DNA of 9,302 bases, taken from assembly GCA_021808195.1 (NCBI GenBank), contig JAKBCE010000091.1, positions 1 to 9,302 on the forward strand. Reading direction: 5' to 3'. A program made the translations under genes and the position numbers. The notes under the pieces were generated by a model. The model saw nothing but the letters and a program-made list of their open reading frames with translations. It had not been told where the DNA came from and made no database searches. Positions 1 through 7,433 of the stretch are shown one piece after another; within the stretch, counting starts at the first letter, position 1; the number at the start of each line of letters is the position of its first letter. Origin of the DNA: Pseudomonadota bacterium. GTDB lineage: Bacteria; Pseudomonadota; Gammaproteobacteria; Steroidobacterales; Steroidobacteraceae.

Positions 1-807
1 ATCCGGGACCGCCTCGGCCAGTTCGGGCGCTGGCAGGACGCGCTCTGGCCCGGCGAGTCCGGGTTGTGGCACGCGAAACTCTCTGCGGCGCTGAACCTGA
101 AGTTGCTCGACCCGCGCACGGCGGTCCACGCGGCCGAGACCGCTTGGCGCGACGGCGCGGTCCCCCTGCCGAGCGCGGAAGGCTTCATCCGTCAGATCCT
201 CGGGTGGCGCGAATATGTGCGCGGCATCTACTGGACGCAGATGCCTCAGTACGCCGAGCGCAACGCGTTCGCGGCCAAGGCGGATCTTCCAGGGTTTTAC
301 TGGACCGGCGAGGCGCCCATGCCGTGCCTCGCCGATGCACTGCGCCAGACGCTGCACAGCGGCTACGCGCATCACATCCAGCGACTGATGGTGATCGGCC
401 TGTACGCACTGCTGCTCGGGGTGCGTCCGCGCGAAATTCATCACTGGTTTCTCGCCGTCTATGTCGATGCGGTCGAATGGGTGGAGCTGCCCAATGTGCT
501 CGGCATGAGCCAGTTCGCCGACGGCGGGCTGATGGCGAGCAAGCCGTACATCGCGAGCGGTCAGTACATCAAACGCATGAGCGCCGGCGCGTATTGCCGC
601 CATTGCCGCTTCGACCCGGGGGAGCGTACCGGGCCGCGCGCCTGTCCGTATACCTTGCTCTACTGGGACTTCCTGTTGCGCCACGCTCCAGTACTCGAAG
701 CCAATCCGCGCACGGCGCTGCAGGCGCACAACATTGCGCGTCTGAGCGAGGCCGAGCGGACCGCCATCCGGCGTCAGGCCGGGCAGTGGCGCGACGCTTC
801 TGCGTAA
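1..807 (+). CDS. FeS-type bacterial cryptochrome/photolyase, C-terminal part (5'-truncated by window edge)
   Basis: The frame is open from base 1 and ends at TAA 805-807, giving 268 visible residues. The family is usually about 500 residues, so this is the C-terminal, FAD-binding half and the start lies upstream of the window. Seen directly: four cysteines at visible residues 109, 199, 202 and 215. The C-x2-C-x12-C spacing of the last three, with one Cys about 90 residues earlier, matches my recollection of the [4Fe-4S] ligands of Agrobacterium PhrB (Cys350, 438, 441, 454). The stretches HHIQRLMV (about 124-131) and EWVELPNVLGMSQFADGG (about 159-176) are typical of the family's flavin and substrate side. 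Known for the family: light-driven repair of (6-4) photoproducts in DNA, or blue-light signalling, with FAD and an Fe-S cluster. Repair is the likelier role, but cryptochrome function cannot be excluded. The TTG at 64 is internal and is not the start. Confidence 0.93.
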   Translation: MRDRLGQFGRWQDALWPGESGLWHAKLSAALNLKLLDPRTAVHAAETAWRDGAVPLPSAEGFIRQILGWREYVRGIYWTQMPQYAERNAFAAKADLPGFYWTGEAPMPCLADALRQTLHSGYAHHIQRLMVIGLYALLLGVRPREIHHWFLAVYVDAVEWVELPNVLGMSQFADGGLMASKPYIASGQYIKRMSAGAYCRHCRFDPGERTGPRACPYTLLYWDFLLRHAPVLEANPRTALQAHNIARLSEAERTAIRRQAGQWRDASA

Positions 808-973
808 CTCGCAGCGCGAACCGGTCAGGGTGGCCGTAGCGGCTCTCAGGCGGTCCCAGACCCGATCCGCATACCCCCGCGCTGGCGCCCGTCTGCGGCA
901 ACCCCGTATTACCGCGCGCTGCGCCCGCTGCCAGCATTCCCGGAGCACGGGGCGCATTGTGCAAAGCGTCCGC

Positions 974-977
974 GAGG
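974..977 (+). promoter_or_regulatory. Ribosome binding site deciding the GTG start of the outer-membrane factor
   Basis: GAGG lies 6 bases before GTG 984. The competing TTG 957 has only a GGAG at 942-945, about 11 bases away. The GTG start also gives a shorter n-region before the lipobox. This is sequence-based inference only. Confidence 0.45.
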
Positions 978-983
978 TTCGGC

Positions 984-2522
984 GTGCATCGGCAAGGAAT
1001 ATTCCGCGCGGCCGCACAGCGCAGCGCGCGCTGGCAGGAACTGCTGCGTCCGTGTGCTGCGGCGCTGGTGGGTTTAACCAGCCTCGCCGGTTGCCAGTTC
1101 GCGCCGCCGCTGCGCGTGCCCACTGTGCCGACGGCTGCGCACTACACCGCAGCACCCGCACCGCGCGACATCGGATCTCCTGCAAACCCTGAGGTTCCTG
1201 CGCAGCGCATCCGCTACGGGGCGCCTCTGGAGCGCCTCTGGTGGCATTCATACCACTCAACGCAGCTCGATGAGCTGATCAATCGGGCACTGACCCACAG
1301 CCCCACGGTTGCTGCCGCCGAAGCGCAACTGCGCGCCGCACGCGCCAACGTCGCCATCTCGGCCGCAGTCCTGTACCCACAGGTCGGACTGAACCTGGGC
1401 GCTTCGCGAACCAGGACCTCCGGGGCCAATTTCGGCGGCCGCGTGCCGGGCTCGACATTCTCGCTGTACACCGGCCAGGTCGCCGTCAGCTATTTCCCCG
1501 ACTTCTTCGGAGTGAACCGCCTGCTGTACCGCGGCAGCACGGCGCAACTGAATGCCCAGCGCGCGGCGCTGCAAGCCGCGCGGCTGACGCTCGCCGGGAA
1601 CGTTCTCGACGCCGCAGTCGGTATCGCCGCCGCCAGTGCTGAGATCTCGGCCACATCCCGTCTGATCGCCGCCCAGCGTGAACTGCTCCAACTCGTGCAG
1701 GCGCAATACCGCGGTGGCGCCACGACATACGGCGCGGTCGTGGCGCAACGCGCCCAGATCGAAGCCAGCGAAGCGGAGCTGTCGCCGCTTCAACAGCAGC
1801 GCTCGGTCTACCGGCACCTGCTCGCGGTCCTGCTCGGTACGGCGCCGAGCCTGTTGAGGGAACGCTCATTCACGCTGCAGGCGTTCTCTTTGCCGCAGCA
1901 CGTGCCGCTCGCACTGCCCTCGACTCTGCTGCGCAACCGGCCCGACATCCGCATCGCCGAAGAACAGATGCGCTACGCCCTCGCGGGCGTGGGTATCGCC
2001 AAAGCCCAGTTCTATCCTCTGGTCACACTCAGCGCCTCGGCCGGCTCGAGCGCGCTGACGGCCGGCAAACTCTTCAACGCATCGAGCACGGTCTGGAGCC
2101 TCGGCGGCGCGCTCGCGCAGCCGCTCTTCGAGAGCGGCAAACTCAGGGCGCAGGAACGCGGCGCCTACGCGACCTACGCGGCGGCTCGAGCCGTATACCG
2201 CAGCACGGTGCTTGCCGCCTTCCAGCAGGTCGCCGACGCGCTGCGCGCACTGCAGCACGATGCCGCCGCCGCGCAGGCGCAAGCGCGACTTCTCGACACG
2301 CTGCGCGAGCAATTGCGACTGGCGGAGGCCGGCTGGCGCGCCGGCGCCACGGATTTTTCCGCCGTGCTCATCGCCGAGGCGGATTACCGCACCGCGCTGC
2401 CGGCCCGCGCACGCATCACGGCTGCGCGCCTGCAGGACACCGCCGCGCTGTTCGTCGCGCTCGGCGGGGATCCGTGGCCTCAGCACACCGAAGCGGCGCC
2501 GGCGGTAGCGGCAGCCCCATGA
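984..2522 (+). CDS. Efflux outer-membrane factor, NodT/OprM-type lipoprotein (TolC superfamily)
   Basis: It probably forms the trimeric outer-membrane exit channel of the ABC exporter encoded just downstream. I chose GTG 984 because GAGG at 974-977 sits 6 bases upstream; TTG 957 in the same frame would add 9 residues. From GTG the protein has 512 residues, usual for the family. Residues 1-36 are a type II signal peptide with a basic n-region and hydrophobic stretch ending in lipobox LAGC, so Cys37 would be lipidated. Two outer-membrane efflux protein (OEP) repeats follow. The first begins near the WWHSYHSTQLDELINRAL segment (about 86-103). The second carries the hallmark RNRPDIRIAEEQ (about 319-330) and GIAKAQFYPLVTLSASAG. 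The tail is Ala/Pro-rich. Its TGA at 2520-2522 overlaps the ATG of the permease (ATGA), which implies translational coupling. No obvious promoter is visible in the 176-base gap after the photolyase gene. Confidence 0.92.
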   Translation: MHRQGIFRAAAQRSARWQELLRPCAAALVGLTSLAGCQFAPPLRVPTVPTAAHYTAAPAPRDIGSPANPEVPAQRIRYGAPLERLWWHSYHSTQLDELINRALTHSPTVAAAEAQLRAARANVAISAAVLYPQVGLNLGASRTRTSGANFGGRVPGSTFSLYTGQVAVSYFPDFFGVNRLLYRGSTAQLNAQRAALQAARLTLAGNVLDAAVGIAAASAEISATSRLIAAQRELLQLVQAQYRGGATTYGAVVAQRAQIEASEAELSPLQQQRSVYRHLLAVLLGTAPSLLRERSFTLQAFSLPQHVPLALPSTLLRNRPDIRIAEEQMRYALAGVGIAKAQFYPLVTLSASAGSSALTAGKLFNASSTVWSLGGALAQPLFESGKLRAQERGAYATYAAARAVYRSTVLAAFQQVADALRALQHDAAAAQAQARLLDTLREQLRLAEAGWRAGATDFSAVLIAEADYRTALPARARITAARLQDTAALFVALGGDPWPQHTEAAPAVAAAP

Positions 2523-3655
2523 ACGGATTGATGCGCCTCGCGCTGAAGCTGTTGCTCGGTGATCGGGGCAAATTCGTCACTCTGGTCATCGGCATCACTT
2601 TTGCGGTGTTCCTCATGATGCTCATGACCTCGATGTTCTTCGGCATCATCCAGCACTCGGCGGCGAACATCATCAATATCGGTGCACAGATGTGGGTGAT
2701 GGACCCGGACGTCAAAACCCCGCAGAACAGCATCCCGATGCCCGATTACGTGCTGGATGTGGTGCGCAGCATTCCCGGCGTCGACTATGCCGTACCGCTC
2801 TACGTGGGCGCAGGGCTCGTGCGCCTCACTGACGGCACCTACCAAGCGGCGACCGTGATCGGACTCGACGATGCGACGCTCTTCGGCCGGCCGGCACTGA
2901 TCGATGGCAACGCGCTCGACATCTATCGGAACAATGCGTTCTTTGTCGTGCGGGATGCGAGCTTCCAGAAGCTCGGCAGTCCAAAGATGGGCACCACGTT
3001 CGAGATCAATGACCATCGCGGGATCGTCACCGGCATCGCGCGCGTCTCGATCGGCAGCCTGTTTGGGCTACCCACGCTCTACACGACCTACAGCCGCGCC
3101 ACTCAGGACCTGCCCTCCACCCGCTACGTCATGTCCTTCATCCTGTTGCGCCCGAAATCCGCCGCGGACGTCGTGCAGATCCAGCGCGCGGTCGCGAAAC
3201 TCGGCTACCTGGCGCTGACCGACCGTGAGTTCACGGCCCGTAACGATCACTTCTACGAGTTCGAGACGGCGATGGGTACGAACATCCTGATCATGACGCT
3301 GATCAGCTTCATCGTCGGGCTGTCGATCGCCGGGGAAACGTTCTACATGTTCGTGCTGGACAACCTGGAGCGCTTCGGGGCGCTGAAGGCGATCGGCGCG
3401 CGCAGCAGCGAGCTGATCGCGATCATCATCTACCAGTCTCTTGTGGTCAGTTTTCTCGGCTTCGGCTTCGGCGTCCTCCTCGCCTCGGCGCTGGTTGCCT
3501 TCGGCAAGCTGCGCATCCCGAATTATGCGGCCGTCATCACCTACCAGAACATCTTCATGGCGCTCGCAATGGTGCTGGTGATCTCCGGTGTCTCCGCCTA
3601 CATCGGCATCCGGCGCATTCTGCGCATCGACCCGTTCGTGGTCTTTCGGAGCTGA
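2519..3655 (+). CDS. ABC transporter permease, DevC/MacB-like (FtsX domain)
   Basis: This is the inner-membrane subunit of a type VII (MacB/DevC-like) ABC exporter, 378 residues. The frame is open further upstream, but ATG 2519 overlaps the preceding stop as ATGA and puts the first membrane helix near the N-terminus, as the family requires. Seen: TM1 about 19-44, a large periplasmic domain about 45-250 (MacB periplasmic core type), then TM2 about 254-280, TM3 about 299-327 and TM4 about 345-367, i.e. the FtsX-like region. ERFGALKAIGA (284-294) is the cytoplasmic coupling stretch typical of FtsX/MacB permeases. The C-terminus RRILRIDPFVVFR is the usual DevC-like ending. Family knowledge: such permeases do not carry substrate through the inner membrane. 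They convert ATPase cycles into periplasmic motion that pushes periplasmic substrate through the fusion protein and the outer-membrane channel. No clear Shine-Dalgarno is visible, so translation probably depends on coupling. Confidence 0.93.
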   Translation: MNGLMRLALKLLLGDRGKFVTLVIGITFAVFLMMLMTSMFFGIIQHSAANIINIGAQMWVMDPDVKTPQNSIPMPDYVLDVVRSIPGVDYAVPLYVGAGLVRLTDGTYQAATVIGLDDATLFGRPALIDGNALDIYRNNAFFVVRDASFQKLGSPKMGTTFEINDHRGIVTGIARVSIGSLFGLPTLYTTYSRATQDLPSTRYVMSFILLRPKSAADVVQIQRAVAKLGYLALTDREFTARNDHFYEFETAMGTNILIMTLISFIVGLSIAGETFYMFVLDNLERFGALKAIGARSSELIAIIIYQSLVVSFLGFGFGVLLASALVAFGKLRIPNYAAVITYQNIFMALAMVLVISGVSAYIGIRRILRIDPFVVFRS

Positions 3656-3657
3656 TC

Positions 3658-4344
3658 ATGCTGCTCGAAGTTGCCGGCGTGACCAAATGGTTCGGCGAGG
3701 GTCCGACCCGCACCCCTGCGCTGCGCGACATCAGCTTCCGGGTGGAGCACAACGAAATGCTCTACATCGTCGGGCCGTCCGGCTCGGGCAAGACGACACT
3801 GCTCAGCGTGATCTCGGGCATCCTGCGTCCGAACAGCGGCACGGTGCGCTTCGAGGGGAAGGATATCTGGGCACTGAGTGCCGATGCGCTCGCGGACTTC
3901 CGCTTGAACACCCTGGGGTTCGTGTTCCAGGACTATCACTTGTTCCCGCGCCTGACGACGCTCGAGAACGTCGCCGTGCCCCTGATTCTGCGCCGGATCC
4001 CCTGGGAACGGTGCCTGCAGAGGGCGGCCGAGGTGCTGAAGATCGTGGAACTCCCCGACAAGGGCGCCCTCACGCCGCAGCGGCTGAGTGGCGGCGAACA
4101 GCAGCGCGTCGCGATCGCCCGTGCCATCGTCGCGGAGCCCGATCTGCTGATCCTCGATGAGCCCACGGCTTCGCTCGACGGCGACACCGGCAAGCGGATC
4201 GTCTCGTTCGTACGCAATGAAGTACTCAACGAGCGCCGCGCAGTCATCGTCGTCACGCATGATGATCGGATCTACCCGTACGCCTCACGCATCATGCAGA
4301 TGGAAGACGGACGCATCACGCAACTCCCGGAGTCCGGCCAATGA
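3658..4344 (+). CDS. ABC transporter ATP-binding protein, DevA/LolD/MacB-like
   Basis: Cytoplasmic ATPase of the exporter, 228 residues, the normal size for a stand-alone DevA/LolD-type subunit. All nucleotide-binding motifs are visible: Walker A GPSGSGKT (39-46), Q-loop Gln91 in FVFQDYHLFP, signature LSGGEQ (143-148), Walker B LLILDE (163-168), D-loop SLD (172-174) and H-loop His201 in VVTHDDR. It should therefore be catalytically competent. It begins 2 bases after the permease stop, with GGAG (3648-3651) 6 bases before ATG. Its stop overlaps the start of the membrane fusion protein (ATGA at 4341-4344). The partner permease lacks a fused nucleotide-binding domain, so this resembles the split DevCA arrangement rather than fused MacB. 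The transported substrate is unknown. Confidence 0.95.
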   Translation: MLLEVAGVTKWFGEGPTRTPALRDISFRVEHNEMLYIVGPSGSGKTTLLSVISGILRPNSGTVRFEGKDIWALSADALADFRLNTLGFVFQDYHLFPRLTTLENVAVPLILRRIPWERCLQRAAEVLKIVELPDKGALTPQRLSGGEQQRVAIARAIVAEPDLLILDEPTASLDGDTGKRIVSFVRNEVLNERRAVIVVTHDDRIYPYASRIMQMEDGRITQLPESGQ

Positions 4345-5273
4345 GGCAAAAACTGCTGTTCGGTATCGCTCTGCTCGGCATTCTGGCCGGACTGGTGAGC
4401 GCTTACGTGTACCACCAGGAGCTGCCCACTCAAGCGCCGCTGCAAGTCACTCGGGACCCGTATGCGTCCGGCATCTATGCCGAGGGAATTATCCAGAGCG
4501 AGCAACGGACGGGGGACGACGTAAACGTTTATCCGCAAGTCGCCGGTAGCGTCGTGCACGTCTACGCACACCCGGGAAGCGTCGTCGCACGGGGCGCGCC
4601 ACTCGAGGCAATCGATGACTCGGTGCAGCGACGCATCGTAGCCGCGGATACCGCCAGGATTGCGGCAGCGCGCGCCACGGGCGCCTACCAAGCCGACCAG
4701 TTGAAAATCCTCTCGCAGCAAGCGGCGATCGATCCCCGCGCGGTCAGTCACCTCGCACTGCTCAGCGCACAGGACAATCTGCGCATCGCGCAGCAGAACC
4801 TGCGAGTGGCAATCCAGACTCGGGCGGCCGATGCGGCACTGCTGCGCCAATACGTGCTGCGTGCGCCGGTGCCGGGCACGGTGTTGCGCTCGCCGGCGGC
4901 CGTGGGCAGCTATGTGTCGCCGCAGGGCGTCTATGATACATACACGCAGGGCCAGGACCCGGTAGTGGTCATTCGGCCTAAGAGCTCTGGTCTTCAGGTC
5001 AAAGCGTACCTCGATGAGATTCTGGTTCCGCGCTTGCCTGCCTCCCACCTGATCGAGGCGCAAATGTTCATCCGCGGGGGCAGTCCCACAGGCATCCCCC
5101 TGCAATTCGTGCGCATCGATCCGTACGTCACTCCGAAGATCCAACTCTCGAATCAGCGGCTGGAAAAGGTCGACGTGCGGGTGCTGCCGATCATCTTCCG
5201 CTTCACCCCGCCGCCGGATGCGCCGCTCTATCCCGGCGAACTGGTTGACGTCTACATCGGCGGGCGGTCTTGA
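4341..5273 (+). CDS. HlyD-family membrane fusion (periplasmic adaptor) protein, DevB-like
   Basis: Periplasmic adaptor joining the inner-membrane ABC complex to the outer-membrane factor, 310 residues. Seen: an N-terminal membrane anchor (about 5-24) without a lipobox; the first half of a biotinyl-lipoyl-like domain (about 61-92, VNVYPQVAGSVVHVYAHPGS); an Ala/Gln-rich alpha-helical hairpin (about 93-170); the second lipoyl half with LRAPVPGTVLRSP (173-185); and a beta-barrel region up to PGELVDVYIGG near the end. The hairpin is short compared with HlyD or MacA. The start overlaps the ATPase stop (ATGA) and GGAG at 4329-4332 lies 8 bases before it. It is the last gene of the operon. Cyanobacterial DevBCA loci usually have the adaptor first, so here the order differs. 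The fold assignment is confident; the substrate is not inferable. Confidence 0.9.
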   Translation: MRQKLLFGIALLGILAGLVSAYVYHQELPTQAPLQVTRDPYASGIYAEGIIQSEQRTGDDVNVYPQVAGSVVHVYAHPGSVVARGAPLEAIDDSVQRRIVAADTARIAAARATGAYQADQLKILSQQAAIDPRAVSHLALLSAQDNLRIAQQNLRVAIQTRAADAALLRQYVLRAPVPGTVLRSPAAVGSYVSPQGVYDTYTQGQDPVVVIRPKSSGLQVKAYLDEILVPRLPASHLIEAQMFIRGGSPTGIPLQFVRIDPYVTPKIQLSNQRLEKVDVRVLPIIFRFTPPPDAPLYPGELVDVYIGGRS

Positions 5274-5286
5274 ACAGCCGCCCGCC
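5259..5286. terminator. Possible GC hairpin between convergent genes
   Basis: GGCGGGCGG (5259-5267) and CCGCCCGCC (5278-5286) form a perfect 9-bp stem with a 10-base loop that contains the TGA of the adaptor gene. It lies just before the stop of the convergent CoA-transferase (5295). It lacks a real U-tract on either strand, so intrinsic termination is unproven. It could act as an RNA 3'-end stabiliser, or as a weak bidirectional terminator. Confidence 0.35.
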
Positions 5287-5294
5287 CGTTCTGA

Positions 5295-6533
5295 TCAGAT
5301 GATGCGACGGGCGGCGAGGTCGTCGAGTACCGCCGGATCGAGTCCCAAAACGTCCTGCAGCACGGTCCGGGTGTGTGCACCGAGCGGCGCCGGCGCCGTC
5401 TGGTAACGCACCGCGGTGCGGGAGAAGCGCAGCGGATTGGCCACCTGCGGCACGGTCCCAGCGGTTTGATGCGGCAGATCGAACCGCATATCGCGCGCCT
5501 GCACCTGCGGATCGGCGAAGACGGCATCGAGCGCATTGATTGGTCCGCACGGTACCTGGGCGCGCTCGAATCTCTCGACCCATTCTGCCGTCGGCCGATG
5601 TGCGAGCACGCCGCGCAGCAGGGCGCCGAGCGCCGTGCGGTTCGCAACGCGCGCGGCGTTCGAGGCGAAGCGGGCATCTTCGCTCCACTGCGGCTCACCG
5701 AGCTCTGTGCTCAGGCGCGCAAATTGAGCATCATTTCCGACCGCGATGATCAGGTAGCCGTCAGCTGTGGGAAATTCCTCGTAGGGCGCAATATTCGGAT
5801 GGGCGTTGCCCATACGGGCGGGCACGCGACCGCCGACGAGGTAATTCATCGCCTGGTTGGCGAGGCACGCGACTTGCACATCGAGCAAGGCGAGGTCGAT
5901 GTATTGCCCTTCCCCGGTGCGCTCCCGGTGGGCCAGCGCCGCCAGAATGCCGACCGCAGCGTACAGGCCGGTCAGAATGTCGGAAATCGCGACGCCACTC
6001 TTGAGAGGCCGGGCCCCGGGTTCTCCGTCCCGCGCCCCTGTGAGACTCATCAGTCCACTCATCGCCTGCACCAGGAAATCGTAGCCGGGCCGCGCAGCAT
6101 ACGGACCGGTCTGGCCGAATCCGGTAATGGAGCAGTAAATGAGCCGGGGATTCTCGCGGCGCAAATTGTCGTAATCGAGACCCCGCGCGGCGAGGCCTCC
6201 GACCTTGAAATTCTCGATCACGACGTCGACGCGTCCCGCCAGCGCCCGTACGATCTGCTGCCCTTCCTCCGTCGTGAAATCCACGGTCAGGGACTTCTTG
6301 TTGCGATTGGCGCAGAGAAAGTACGCGGCATCGCCCGCCGTGCCTTGCGCATCGGGCACGAACGGCGGACCCCATGACCGTGTCTCATCACCGCTCCCCG
6401 GCCGTTCGATCTTGTACACCTCGGCGCCGAGATCCCCGAGAATCTGCGTCGCCCAGGGGCCGGCGAGCACCCGCGACAGATCGAGCACCTTTATGTGGGA
6501 AAGCGCACCGGGGATTTCGGATTTTTCAGTCAA
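5295..6533 (-). CDS. CaiB/BaiF class III CoA-transferase
   Basis: Family III CoA-transferase, moving CoA between carboxylic acids in the cytoplasm by a ping-pong-like mechanism. From TTG 6533 it has 412 residues, usual for the family. GTG 6605 in the same frame would add 24 residues of unconserved character, so I prefer the TTG. Neither start has a good Shine-Dalgarno. Seen: the N-terminal IKVLDLSRVLAGPWATQILG (about 14-33) and LGAEVYKIERP family hallmark, then ANRNKKSLTVDF, VIENFKVG, TGFGQTGPYA and RPGYDFLVQAMSG. SDILTGLYA (184-192) follows, where Asp185 is the likely catalytic aspartate equivalent to Asp169 of formyl-CoA transferase. The segments around the RPGSGDETRSWGPP stretch recall proteins annotated as glutarate/succinyl-CoA transferases often found near glutaryl-CoA dehydrogenase. 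No such dehydrogenase is in this window, so the substrate stays open. It converges on the exporter operon and shares no pathway with it that I can see. Confidence 0.93.
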   Translation of the reverse strand: MTEKSEIPGALSHIKVLDLSRVLAGPWATQILGDLGAEVYKIERPGSGDETRSWGPPFVPDAQGTAGDAAYFLCANRNKKSLTVDFTTEEGQQIVRALAGRVDVVIENFKVGGLAARGLDYDNLRRENPRLIYCSITGFGQTGPYAARPGYDFLVQAMSGLMSLTGARDGEPGARPLKSGVAISDILTGLYAAVGILAALAHRERTGEGQYIDLALLDVQVACLANQAMNYLVGGRVPARMGNAHPNIAPYEEFPTADGYLIIAVGNDAQFARLSTELGEPQWSEDARFASNAARVANRTALGALLRGVLAHRPTAEWVERFERAQVPCGPINALDAVFADPQVQARDMRFDLPHQTAGTVPQVANPLRFSRTAVRYQTAPAPLGAHTRTVLQDVLGLDPAVLDDLAARRII

Positions 6534-6853
6534 ATTCGTCTGCGCATTCGGAGCGGTAGAGAATGATAGCTCAGTTCGGCCGCTGCGCTCAGCATCCCGA
6601 CGCACCGAGCATGCGCCCGAGGCGCGAAGTACACGTCAGACTCGCTTATCTGCAATCAACTCGCTGAACAACTCGGGCAAGAGGACGCGGAGCGCCACCT
6701 GCACCCGGAGCCGAAGAAGCGCACCGTTGGCGACACATTCAGCGCGTCGAGATTCGCGAATGACTCGGCGAGACCATCGATCCGCCTGAGCAATTGGGCC
6801 GCAGGCACATCGCACCAGCACACCGGGTCGTGCATGCTTGTTGACGACTCGCC
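6534..6853. other. Spacer upstream of the CoA-transferase, no supported gene
   Basis: 320 bases between two minus-strand genes. A minus-strand TATCAT at 6568-6563 could be a -10 element about 30 bases before the TTG start of the CoA-transferase, but no matching -35 is visible. A 75-residue minus-strand frame (6863-6636, starting inside the end of the membrane-protein gene) has no domain, only a poorly spaced Shine-Dalgarno and an Arg-rich shadow-like composition, so I do not call it. Nothing else is recognisable. Confidence 0.5.
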
Positions 6854-7423
6854 TCAAGTACATTCACCATGAAACCACGTCTCATCGGTGTAAAACTTCA
6901 CGGCATACCATTGGCTTTCAAGACGGGTAATTTGAAGCACGCTGCACGGCAATCCCGCGGCGCGCACCGGCGCGCTCATTGCGAGTTTCGTCACCAGAGA
7001 GTTCGTCGGATCGAAGACCAAATAGGTCAGGGTCTCTTGGCCGCCGAATCCAGAACCGTCCCAAAGGGCATGCCGGAGCTCTCCGTTTCCTGGAGTCGGC
7101 TTCGCCAACACCCTGGCCTCATACGAGCGCGACAGCAGGAGCCATCGCAGGTGATTTCGGGATACCCCCACGTGCGTCAATAGAAATACCGAGCCCAGCA
7201 GATAAACCGCCAACACAGACAGGGTGACCCACCGGCGCCGACCCGTGCTCGCAACTGCAAAAATGATCATAAGCACGCCCGTGATGAGCGTCATCACGGC
7301 GCAGAGCAGCGTCGCCAAATCGAATTCCGCGTACACCAGTGCGAGCCCCATAAACGCCACGCTTGCGGCGAGAACGCCCGCCAACTGCTCATAATGAGTT
7401 GCCTCGGAATCTGTTGACTTCAT
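6854..7423 (-). CDS. Hypothetical membrane protein, three predicted helices plus a soluble C-terminal domain
   Basis: 189 residues with a good start: AGGAG (7433-7429 on the minus strand) lies 5 bases before ATG 7423. Three hydrophobic segments are visible at about 13-31, 35-58 and 65-85, the last two separated by the basic GRRRW stretch, which suggests a cytoplasmic loop there. Residues about 87-189 are soluble and include WDGSGFGGQETLTYLVFDP and ESQWYAVKFYTDETW. This combination resembles uncharacterised small membrane proteins that I recall from other proteobacterial genomes, but I know no named family or function. The codon use is less GC-biased than in the exporter operon, consistent with accessory DNA. 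No partner gene is adjacent: an 840-base gap lies upstream and a 320-base spacer downstream. I am confident it is coding and make no functional call. Confidence 0.72.
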   Translation of the reverse strand: MKSTDSEATHYEQLAGVLAASVAFMGLALVYAEFDLATLLCAVMTLITGVLMIIFAVASTGRRRWVTLSVLAVYLLGSVFLLTHVGVSRNHLRWLLLSRSYEARVLAKPTPGNGELRHALWDGSGFGGQETLTYLVFDPTNSLVTKLAMSAPVRAAGLPCSVLQITRLESQWYAVKFYTDETWFHGECT

Positions 7424-7428
7424 GACTG

Positions 7429-7433
7429 CTCCT
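7429..7433 (-). promoter_or_regulatory. Shine-Dalgarno of the hypothetical membrane protein
   Basis: A consensus AGGAG 5 bases before ATG 7423 on the minus strand is one of the clearest ribosome binding sites in the window. It supports the reality and start of this otherwise unrecognised gene. Confidence 0.6.

Noticed and set aside
2474..2518. Upstream extension of the permease frame
   Set aside because: The extra 15 residues overlap the end of the outer-membrane factor gene. ATG 2519 in the ATGA overlap gives the normal family N-terminus.
5373..6377. Plus-strand 334-residue open frame inside the CoA-transferase gene
   Set aside because: It is antisense to a gene with clear family motifs. 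Its translation shows no domain, and such long shadow frames are common in GC-rich DNA.
6636..6863. Minus-strand 75-residue frame starting inside the end of the membrane-protein gene
   Set aside because: No domain, Arg-rich shadow-like composition, and only a GGTG too close to the ATG as ribosome binding site.
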